Positions 5,673-11,429 of a stretch of 12,240 nt of DNA are shown here, piece by piece (the first letter of the stretch is position 1; every line of letters begins with the position of its first letter). Made by a program: the position numbers and the translations under genes. Location: positions 1-12,240 of the forward strand of contig CAYFHQ010000110.1 of NCBI GenBank assembly GCA_964342805.1, in the 5' to 3' direction. The DNA is from CAYFHQ01 sp964342805. GTDB lineage: Bacteria > Bacillota > Clostridia > Peptostreptococcales > Acidaminobacteraceae. The notes below the pieces were generated by a model. That model was not told where the DNA came from. It ran no database searches and was given only the letters and a program-made list of their open reading frames with translations.

Positions 5673-8600
5673 TTAGAAGGAACCTGGTAGTTGATTCTTA
5701 TCCTTGATCTTAAATTTGAAGGCTGTAGATGGTACGCTAACTTCCTCACCCGATTTATCCGAGGTTCTGTAGAAGTTGAAGGCTGCTTCTGCCTTAATAC
5801 CGTCCATAATGGAAATCCAGTTCCCATTTACCTGCCGCTGGATCTGTGTAATGATCCGTGGGAAGTTGATCTCTGGATTGTCATTGGCAAAGTTGCTCAC
5901 GTCCTTGTCATTGGAAACGGGTACGGAAACACCGTCACGGACAATACTGGTTACCTGGCCGTCTCCTTGGATCAAGCCTTTAATGGTATGATCCTCGTGA
6001 ACCTTTAGTTCAGTGTCCAAGACCACATAGTAGGTACCGTTTGGAAGCTTCCCACCATTTAGCTCGTTGCTGAGCGGTGTAATGGAAATATCGTAACGAT
6101 TTTCCGTAGCATTGTACTGGATAGCAACTGTACTGGAGATCCGCTTATTCGTTGACCGATCTTCACTGGTAAACATGCGAAGCTCTAGTGCAGGGTTGGT
6201 ATAGGAGAAGTACTCATTTCCGTCAAGAACGATCTTAACGAATGGATGGTACATATCACCCCGTTGGTCATTGTCGATGGTAAAGGCCATGGCCCGGTCT
6301 AGACCGGTATTGTAGTAGACCTTGTCATCTTCAGCTGAAGGCACTTCCACATACACACCATTTTCAATCTTCAAGTTCTTTGGCGTAATGGACAGGTAGG
6401 TTTCGTTAACGAAATCAACCAAGTCCTGTAGGTCGCTTAGATCATTAATTTGATCCTTCTTCTCTACTGTTGCCTTATAGTACTCAGCACCCTTTTCATC
6501 TACATTGTTAACGCCTGTTTTTCGAAGGATGTTGAGGAAGTCCTCATAGCGTTTTTTAGCATAGGTCGTTTCATCACCCTTATAAAGGGAAACTTCGTAT
6601 AGGGTTCCTTCATACCAGTCCACCTTGCTCTCGCGGGCATATTGTTGAATACTGGCCAGGGCTTTTGCAGGCCAAGTTGCCTTAACTCCAGCAGATGGAG
6701 GACTAGATGTGTCTTCTCTATACATAATATTGATGGTCTGAGTTGCATTGGTAAAGGTCAATGTTACAGGTCCTGTCATGTCCCGTGGAACATAATTAGG
6801 AATAGCGATGGCACTGGTTGAAACCACCTGGATTGCATCCGGGCTACCGAAATAGGTTTTGGTTCCCAGTAGTTCTCCCGTTTCACCTGACACCTGTCGC
6901 AAAACGATGGCGTTGTCAGGCAGGGTCCAATTGGTACGAGACACATTGGACACATAAGGCAATTCCTGAGCCCTGATGGCAAAATGCTGGTCCTTGGCAG
7001 GTGCCAAACCATAGGAATAACTTGTTGTCCCCTTAGGTACCAGGACTGTGAAGGTTTCCGAAGCAGACGATGTGTCGGCAATGTGGATGGCGTAATGGTC
7101 AAAACTGATGTTGCTGGCAAGCGCATCCCACCGGAGTTCCATTTGTCCTGTAGCTGTGTTATAGGTTGCCTGGAAGCCAGTGATACTTGCTCCATTCAGG
7201 CCGTGGCTCTGCTGGTTAATACCGTCAATCAGGGCCTGGAGGGCTGGAAGATCAGCAATGCTGGCTTCAGCCAAAATCCGCTGACGGTAGGTGTCTGCCA
7301 GTTCGTCCTTAACACGGAGGACACCTGTATTCTTCAAAATATTTAGGAAGTCACTCAATAGTTTGCTGTCAGCTGGGTCACCATAGGCATGGTCGGAATA
7401 CCATGGAATGGAACTTGCTGCAGCGTAAGACTGAATGCTCTGCAATGCCTTTGCTGGCCAAGTGGACTTGTCCAAATTGCCACCAGCGGCTTCTCTGAAC
7501 ATGACATGCTTGGACTGACGCTGGTTGGTCATGGTTACGGCCAATGGGCTGGTAAGACCATTGGATAGGTCGTAACCAGTTACTGCCACTGGAACCTGGA
7601 TACTTGTTCCTGCAGGACCATTGGCGTACTTGCTGCCCAGTGACTCACCTGTCTCTGCAGACACGTAATTCAGCGTCACCGTGTTTTGCGGTGCGTAAAC
7701 GACGTCTGACCAGTCTGTTGCCGTGGTTCCTCTTACGGCACGAATTCTAAAGGTGAACTCGTTGTGGTTGGTCAGGTTCCATGACAGGGTTGTTGCATTT
7801 GCATTTGGTGTAGCGATCTGTTCAAAGGCGCCACCACTCTTGGACACTTCGATGACATAATTATCAAAAGTCCCACCTGTAAACCGGTCCCATTGTAGGA
7901 AGACTTGAGACGGATTATTGGGATGGGTTTGAGCAGTAAAACCTGTCACCTGCTTGCCGGATAGGTCAGCTGGTTTGGACGCTACCACCTTAAAGTTGTC
8001 ATAGTAGGACGATCCTGAGAAATAGCTACCCATAACAATTTGAGACAAGTAGTCCCGGTCGCCATAGGCAGTTACATAATCATCGTTACCCGCTTGGACA
8101 CCGTCAGATAAGTAGTAAATTCGCGTTCTAAGGTTCCAAAAACCGTCATCTCGCTTTTGGGCAAAGAGTTTTACCCGAATGGGTTCATCTGAGTGATTAC
8201 TAAAATAGGTCGTCGTTTGGTTGCTGCCTGTCGTCTCATGGGGCTGGTAGGAGAGTCTGGCACTGTTGTTGTTGACCAGAGACGTATACCACCACGACTC
8301 TGTCTGGTTGCTGTTCTTATGTTCTCGATTAAAACCAAAACCACCGTCTTTGGAACCATCTGGATGGATTTCAGTTTCAATGGTGATCTCGTCGTACTCG
8401 TCAAAGCGGAAGTCCAGAGTTAATCGTCCCCGAGAACTCTGCTTTAACTGCTTGTTGGAAATGGACCAGTTGCCTCCTTCTACATTCCAAATGGCGCTGT
8501 TGATACTTGAACCATTGAAATTGTCGAAGGCAGTTGTCACAATGCGGTCATTCACTTGTTCCGTGCGGATATAGCTTTCAGCAGGTGTGGAGTCATTGTC

Positions 8601-9374
8601 CGTGAAGAACTGCTTGTCCAGGGCGTAAAAACGTTCTTTTGGAATGGTCGTAAAGTTTCGATCATTGCTGTTTCCATTATTGCGCTTATACAGAACCCTC
8701 AGGTGGCCGTCGCCGCCCCAGTTGAAATACTCCATGTAGATGGGGTATTTTACATTTTTATAGAGCTTGACCCAACCGCTTTCCTGTTGGTTGTTGGAGC
8801 TTACAGTGAATCGATTTAGAAGGGTAGTTAACTTATTGGACGCAAAGGGATCACTGGTATTTCCAGTTAGGTTCATCCCCATGGTAAAGCCGTCATCCGT
8901 TTCCAACTTGAACTTATAATGGTCCGTCTTATTGGGAACGAAATAACCGTAAATCTGGCGGGCTGTACGGGCATCACTGCCCCTGTTGCCCGGCGACTTA
9001 TTGTGAGATTGATTGTAAAAGAAGATATAATCATCACTTACAACCTGGCTGCTGTTGCCGTAAAAGGTCTTTGCTGTGAAATACGCTGGATCTTGCTTCT
9101 TTGTTGCATCAAAGATCACATCACGGTTTTGCCACTTGGCAACATTGGCATTCCAGCCAGCGCCACCGTTACCCCAGTCTAAATGGTCAACGTCATAGTC
9201 AACAACAGTTAAGTGGTGACGCGAACCTACATAAGAACTACTATTGCGGTCATCGTCATCATCATCATCGTCGTCATCATCCGCAAAACCAACTAGGCTG
9301 GACGAGAGGATCAGAGCAAAAGCCATGAGGATGATCAAGAATCGGGTCCAATTTTTCGTTTTCCAGAATGTCAT
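5673..9374 (-). CDS. Giant secreted multidomain protein (PA14-like, Fn3, MucBP-like modules)
   Basis: Exported protein of 1233 residues; role not known. ATG at 9374 is chosen because AGGAGG lies seven bases upstream. Residues 1-31 form a signal peptide ending VGFA, followed at once by eleven Asp (32-42). Residues about 54-232 resemble a PA14 domain, with DDGFTMGMN and the strand YPIYMEYFNWGGDGHLRVLYK. Residues about 280-465 look like a concanavalin/LamG-type jelly roll ending YYDNFKVVA. Then a module occurs twice: Fn3-like (474-562; 728-820), MucBP-like (563-627; 821-886) and a helical part beginning WPAKAL (639-722; 900-993). Residues 1000-1233 are beta-rich and unrecognised. There is no LPXTG motif, C-terminal membrane segment or SLH domain, so it is released or held non-covalently. 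PA14 and Fn3 suggest glycan binding or adhesion (inference). It follows the exported gene at 9386 with a stop/ribosome-binding-site overlap. Confidence 0.9.
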   Translation of the reverse strand: MTFWKTKNWTRFLIILMAFALILSSSLVGFADDDDDDDDDDDRNSSSYVGSRHHLTVVDYDVDHLDWGNGGAGWNANVAKWQNRDVIFDATKKQDPAYFTAKTFYGNSSQVVSDDYIFFYNQSHNKSPGNRGSDARTARQIYGYFVPNKTDHYKFKLETDDGFTMGMNLTGNTSDPFASNKLTTLLNRFTVSSNNQQESGWVKLYKNVKYPIYMEYFNWGGDGHLRVLYKRNNGNSNDRNFTTIPKERFYALDKQFFTDNDSTPAESYIRTEQVNDRIVTTAFDNFNGSSINSAIWNVEGGNWSISNKQLKQSSRGRLTLDFRFDEYDEITIETEIHPDGSKDGGFGFNREHKNSNQTESWWYTSLVNNNSARLSYQPHETTGSNQTTTYFSNHSDEPIRVKLFAQKRDDGFWNLRTRIYYLSDGVQAGNDDYVTAYGDRDYLSQIVMGSYFSGSSYYDNFKVVASKPADLSGKQVTGFTAQTHPNNPSQVFLQWDRFTGGTFDNYVIEVSKSGGAFEQIATPNANATTLSWNLTNHNEFTFRIRAVRGTTATDWSDVVYAPQNTVTLNYVSAETGESLGSKYANGPAGTSIQVPVAVTGYDLSNGLTSPLAVTMTNQRQSKHVMFREAAGGNLDKSTWPAKALQSIQSYAAASSIPWYSDHAYGDPADSKLLSDFLNILKNTGVLRVKDELADTYRQRILAEASIADLPALQALIDGINQQSHGLNGASITGFQATYNTATGQMELRWDALASNISFDHYAIHIADTSSASETFTVLVPKGTTSYSYGLAPAKDQHFAIRAQELPYVSNVSRTNWTLPDNAIVLRQVSGETGELLGTKTYFGSPDAIQVVSTSAIAIPNYVPRDMTGPVTLTFTNATQTINIMYREDTSSPPSAGVKATWPAKALASIQQYARESKVDWYEGTLYEVSLYKGDETTYAKKRYEDFLNILRKTGVNNVDEKGAEYYKATVEKKDQINDLSDLQDLVDFVNETYLSITPKNLKIENGVYVEVPSAEDDKVYYNTGLDRAMAFTIDNDQRGDMYHPFVKIVLDGNEYFSYTNPALELRMFTSEDRSTNKRISSTVAIQYNATENRYDISITPLSNELNGGKLPNGTYYVVLDTELKVHEDHTIKGLIQGDGQVTSIVRDGVSVPVSNDKDVSNFANDNPEINFPRIITQIQRQVNGNWISIMDGIKAEAAFNFYRTSDKSGEEVSVPSTAFKFKIKDKNQLPGSF
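6396..7955 (-). repeat. Tandem protein module repeat: Fn3 / MucBP-like / WPAKAL helical part
   Basis: Copy A is encoded by 7209-7955 and copy B by 6396-7193. Matching landmarks come in the same order: ITGF or VTGF opens the Fn3-like part, SxETGExLG marks the MucBP-like part (SAETGESLG; SGETGELLG), both have a FRE/YRE ending, and both helical parts share WPAKALxSIQxYA, a Trp-Tyr pair (PWYS; DWYE), DFLNIL and TGV. The copies have diverged, so the duplication is old or was acquired as a domain set. Confidence 0.85.
9249..9281 (-). repeat. Poly-aspartate codon tract
   Basis: Eleven consecutive Asp codons, a mix of GAT and GAC, directly follow the signal peptide of the large secreted protein. The repeated GAY pattern could slip in replication and change the number of residues. 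After export the mature N-terminus would carry eleven acidic residues, able to bind calcium or other cations (inference). Confidence 0.9.
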
Positions 9375-9385
9375 ATCCCCACCTC

Positions 9386-10198
9386 CTATTTCAATAGGTC
9401 TGCAATGGTCTGCTGCCATTTGACATCTTCGACATTTATCAGTTCTATCATATAGATCACACTATTTTTTACTGCATAGCCAATGGTGTTCTTATAGCCA
9501 ATGTCCAAACCGGAGTTGTGTTGAAAATAGGTCACTTGCCATCCGGAGATTTCTTGGGTTTTTAGCTTGTCTTCTACCAAATTGTTGGCTGAGAGAAAGT
9601 CCAACTTGACTTGAGCCTCTGTCTTAGCTTCTTTCCTTCGACTGAGTTGTCTGGAATCGTCTTGTCCGTGGACATAGGTCCTGTTGCCCTCCGGATCACC
9701 AAAGGTAAGGGTATACCCTTCTATGGCTGCATCTGTCATGGCAGACTTGGACAGACGATCCAAGGAGACAACGCGATTTTCTCCGTCCCACTCGTAGGTC
9801 ACCCCTGCCCAATCCATGACATATTTCAGTGGTACATATGTACGATTGTCTTTAATCATAGGGGGGGCGTCCAGGGTTACCTCTACGCCGTCAACCAGGG
9901 CAATGGGATCATCAATTTTTAGTACTACGGTCTTCCCGTCCCCAGTTGTGGTGGTGACGGACCGGTCGGCCCCATTCCAATTGAGGTCTAAATCAAACAG
10001 GTCGAACACAAACTTAAGTGGTGCCATGGTCCGACTGTTATGAATAAAGGCCTTCATTTCTCTTCCTTGCTCAGCATCAATCATGACATGATGGTTGCCA
10101 TCAACCACCAACTCAACTGTTGCCTCTTCCCCAAAAGAAGGCACCAGAGCCAGGATTGTTGTTAGCGAAAGCACTAAGGCCATTTTCTTCAAATGCAT
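9386..10198 (-). CDS. Secreted protein with copper-amine-oxidase N-like domain
   Basis: Exported protein of 270 residues; exact function not known. MHLKKMALVLSLTTILALVP is a signal peptide, with cleavage likely near residue 23. Residues about 27-147 show the doubled pattern of the copper amine oxidase N-terminal-like domain: two halves each with a beta hairpin and R-T-x-x-P-L-K (RTMAPLKFV at 56-64, RTYVPLKYV at 119-127), the second followed by WDGENRVVSL. In Gram-positive bacteria this domain is common in cell-surface proteins and does not imply an oxidase. Residues about 155-270 form an unrecognised domain ending in a helix. The frame stays open to 10216, but ATG at 10198 has GAGGAGG five bases upstream. 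Its stop overlaps the ribosome binding site of the next gene, so the two are probably co-produced and may act together. Confidence 0.9.
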   Translation of the reverse strand: MHLKKMALVLSLTTILALVPSFGEEATVELVVDGNHHVMIDAEQGREMKAFIHNSRTMAPLKFVFDLFDLDLNWNGADRSVTTTTGDGKTVVLKIDDPIALVDGVEVTLDAPPMIKDNRTYVPLKYVMDWAGVTYEWDGENRVVSLDRLSKSAMTDAAIEGYTLTFGDPEGNRTYVHGQDDSRQLSRRKEAKTEAQVKLDFLSANNLVEDKLKTQEISGWQVTYFQHNSGLDIGYKNTIGYAVKNSVIYMIELINVEDVKWQQTIADLLK

Positions 10199-10241
10199 GC
10201 TTTCCTCCTCACACACTGTCTATCACACAGACTTTTTTACT

Positions 10242-10250
10242 ATTATACCA
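10242..10250 (-). promoter_or_regulatory. Extended -10 promoter of the secreted-protein operon
   Basis: The minus strand reads TGGTATAAT, an extended -10 with a perfect hexamer, 43 bases upstream of the ATG at 10198. The leader would be about 37 bases. No -35 hexamer is present at 16-18 bases; instead two direct repeats occupy that place, which suggests an activator. Confidence 0.7.
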
Positions 10251-10257
10251 CTGCGAT

Positions 10258-10319
10258 GGGTAAAACCCTTGTAAAATCCCGATTTTTACTGGAAATTTCA
10301 AACGATTATCAGATTTTAC
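10258..10319 (-). promoter_or_regulatory. Direct and inverted repeats at the missing -35 position
   Basis: On the minus strand GGGATTTTAC (10271-10280) and GGGTTTTAC (10260-10268) form a direct repeat with a period of about 12 bases, ending 12-13 bases before the -10 box. Inverted copies GTAAAAATC (10281-10289) and GTAAAATC (10312-10319) lie further upstream, so the GATTTTAC segment could pair with either in RNA. Paired direct repeats overlapping a weak -35 are typical of response-regulator binding sites; that role is inference. Confidence 0.4.
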
Positions 10320-10328
10320 TGACGATTC

Positions 10329-10353
10329 ATGAACACACATCCTATGCGTTCAT
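10329..10353 (-). other. Hairpin in the region upstream of the secreted-protein operon
   Basis: Arms ATGAACGCA and TGTGTTCAT on the minus strand form nine pairs, one of them G-U, around a seven-base loop. It lies two bases downstream of the longer stem at 10355-10417. There is no U-run after it. Confidence 0.45.
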
Positions 10354-10354
10354 T

Positions 10355-10417
10355 ATTTTGCCAATTCCGGGGCCAGCAAGGTTTAATCCTCCCTCTTCAG
10401 CCAGGTGCGGGCAAAAT
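10355..10417 (-). other. 63-bp element closed by a perfect 8-bp stem
   Basis: ATTTTGCC and GGCAAAAT, a perfect 8-bp pair at 10410-10417 and 10355-10362, enclose 47 bases that are richer in G and C than the flanks and contain GAGGGAGG. A possible -10 box (TATAAT, 10436-10441) lies just upstream. The sequence does not match any riboswitch consensus I know. It could be a structured leader RNA for the secreted-protein operon or part of an unrecognised small RNA; nothing here proves it is transcribed. The rest of 10199-10611 holds only the promoter, repeats and rpmF terminator listed separately. Confidence 0.35.
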
Positions 10418-10420
10418 TGC

Positions 10421-10444
10421 TTCTATATGTATATCATTATAGAA
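10421..10444 (-). promoter_or_regulatory. Possible upstream promoter with inverted repeat
   Basis: Minus-strand TATAAT at 10436-10441 lies inside a dyad with perfect 7-bp arms TTCTATA / TATAGAA (10421-10427, 10438-10444). No convincing -35 is visible at 16-18 bases. If active, it would give a transcript with a leader of about 230 bases before the gene at 10198. Confidence 0.3.
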
Positions 10445-10554
10445 TATCGGTAAAGAGAATAGAATACTTTAATTGTATACATTCGTTTTCTTTTAGATTT
10501 GTCCGTTTTGTATTTTGTACCCACTCTACCTCAGCCCGAGGTCCATAGAAAGTA

Positions 10555-10585
10555 CAAAAAACAAAAACAACGGCATACGCCGTTG
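10555..10585 (-). terminator. Intrinsic terminator after rpmF
   Basis: A perfect 7-bp stem CAACGGC / GCCGTTG with a four-base loop is followed on the minus strand by T5-G-T6. It lies 27 bases after the rpmF stop and closes the DUF177-rpmF operon, so fapR is not in the same transcript unless this is read through. Confidence 0.9.
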
Positions 10586-10611
10586 CTTCATTTTCTTACT
10601 TATGCAAACCA

Positions 10612-10791
10612 TTACTTTACGTCAATGATTTCTTTGCCCTTGTAAGTGCCGCAAGATGGACACACACGGTGAGGAACAGTAGGCTCGTGGCACTGTGGAC
10701 ACTCAATCGTTTGTACAGCTGTCATCTTGATGTTCGCAGCACGACGCTTATCACGACGAGCTTTGGATGTTTTCCGCTTAGGTACTGCCAT
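10612..10791 (-). CDS. rpmF: 50S ribosomal protein L32
   Basis: This small protein of the large ribosomal subunit has 59 residues, the normal size. It begins MAVPKRKTSKARRDKRRA, the standard L32 start, and its middle and end carry four cysteines in two CxxC pairs (Cys31, Cys34, Cys44, Cys47), so this is the zinc-binding version. The ATG at 10791 has AGGAGGTG upstream, which overlaps the stop of the DUF177 gene (TAAGGAGG). The pairing of DUF177 with rpmF is conserved widely in bacteria. A terminator follows at once. Confidence 0.97.
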   Translation of the reverse strand: MAVPKRKTSKARRDKRRAANIKMTAVQTIECPQCHEPTVPHRVCPSCGTYKGKEIIDVK

Positions 10792-10804
10792 GTTTCACAC
10801 CTCC

Positions 10805-11287
10805 TTAATTAAAGAAGTTTTTTAGACTTTCCAGCCTTGGATCAACCTTATCATCGTTGCAATCACATTGATCGATGTTCAGGTCTACGCCACACATTGG
10901 ACAAAGTCCCTTACAATCGTCTTCACATAAAACCTGCATGGGCATGTTCAAATGTAAGTCATCTTCCAGTGCAGGACGCAATTCCAGTTGGTGATGTATC
11001 ACTAAATCCTCTGCTAGATCATCGTTGGTTAAGTCAATGAGCAGAGAACCGTTAATCGCTTTCTTCAGGTCTTTCAAGCAACGTCCACATTGAAACGCCA
11101 GCTGAATGCTGTATTTCACGTCGGCAAGAATAGAGCCCTCGTCTGCGCGTACAGTGCCTTCAACAACCATTTCATCCATGCTGGTTACCCCAAACTCATG
11201 GTACAAAGTGACGTCTAATGACTCCTTGTACTGCAGTGGAATTGACGATAATTTACCGCTTCTCAAATCGGTGATGTCAATTTTCAT
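10805..11287 (-). CDS. DUF177 / YceD family protein
   Basis: YceD-family proteins are encoded next to rpmF in most bacteria and are linked to 23S rRNA or large-subunit assembly, though the exact activity is not settled. The protein has 160 residues from the ATG at 11287. Family cysteines are present: CGRCL at 67-71, then CEDDCKGLCPMCGVDLN at 121-137 and CDC at 141-143, a likely zinc site. The C-terminal PRLESLKNFF is typical. The frame also has a GTG at 11296, but this is part of the ribosome binding site AGAGGTG, so ATG at 11287 is chosen. It is the first gene of the operon and has a consensus promoter about 24 bases upstream of the ATG. Confidence 0.93.
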   Translation of the reverse strand: MKIDITDLRSGKLSSIPLQYKESLDVTLYHEFGVTSMDEMVVEGTVRADEGSILADVKYSIQLAFQCGRCLKDLKKAINGSLLIDLTNDDLAEDLVIHHQLELRPALEDDLHLNMPMQVLCEDDCKGLCPMCGVDLNIDQCDCNDDKVDPRLESLKNFFN

Positions 11288-11316
11288 TCGATTCACCTCT
11301 TTACTGCAACACGATA

Positions 11317-11345
11317 ATTATAAAAGGGTTGACCCCCTTTGTCAA
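11317..11345 (-). promoter_or_regulatory. Consensus sigma-A promoter of DUF177-rpmF
   Basis: TTGACA (11340-11345) and TATAAT (11317-11322) are both perfect and exactly 17 bases apart. Transcription should start near 11310. The spacer and its edge form an inverted repeat, AAAGGG / CCCTTT (11323-11328 and 11335-11340). A strong constitutive promoter fits a ribosomal protein operon. Confidence 0.92.
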
Positions 11346-11365
11346 GTAAATCTACTTGATTGCAT

Positions 11366-11399
11366 AAAAAAAGTGGACTTTGCCAGGCAAAGCCCACTT
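11366..11399 (-). terminator. Intrinsic terminator after ackA
   Basis: Arms AAGTGGGCTTTGCC and GGCAAAGTCCACTT pair over 14 positions, one of them G-U, with a tight turn. On the minus strand the stem runs straight into a run of seven T. It lies 30 bases after the ackA stop codon and separates ackA from the DUF177-rpmF promoter. Confidence 0.93.
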
Positions 11400-11429
11400 A
11401 GGCTTTTCTTTAAAAGGTTCTAACGCTAG

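Noticed and set aside
5673..5690. C-terminal LPGSF as a sortase signal
   Set aside because: The fourth and fifth residues do not fit LPXTG and no hydrophobic segment or basic tail follows; the protein ends there.
10212..10340. Minus-strand frame of 42 codons starting MCVHESSVK and ending at the ribosome binding site of the secreted protein
   Set aside because: The promoter -10 box and repeats lie inside it, there is no properly spaced Shine-Dalgarno sequence, and the peptide resembles nothing known.
10355..10417. Known riboswitch (c-di-GMP, c-di-AMP, glycine and ZTP considered)
   Set aside because: The conserved cores of these classes are missing, so only an unassigned structured element is claimed.
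10193..10453. Plus-strand frame of 86 codons in the intergenic region
   Set aside because: No ribosome binding site was seen, the start is antisense to the signal peptide of the secreted protein, and the composition is random-looking.
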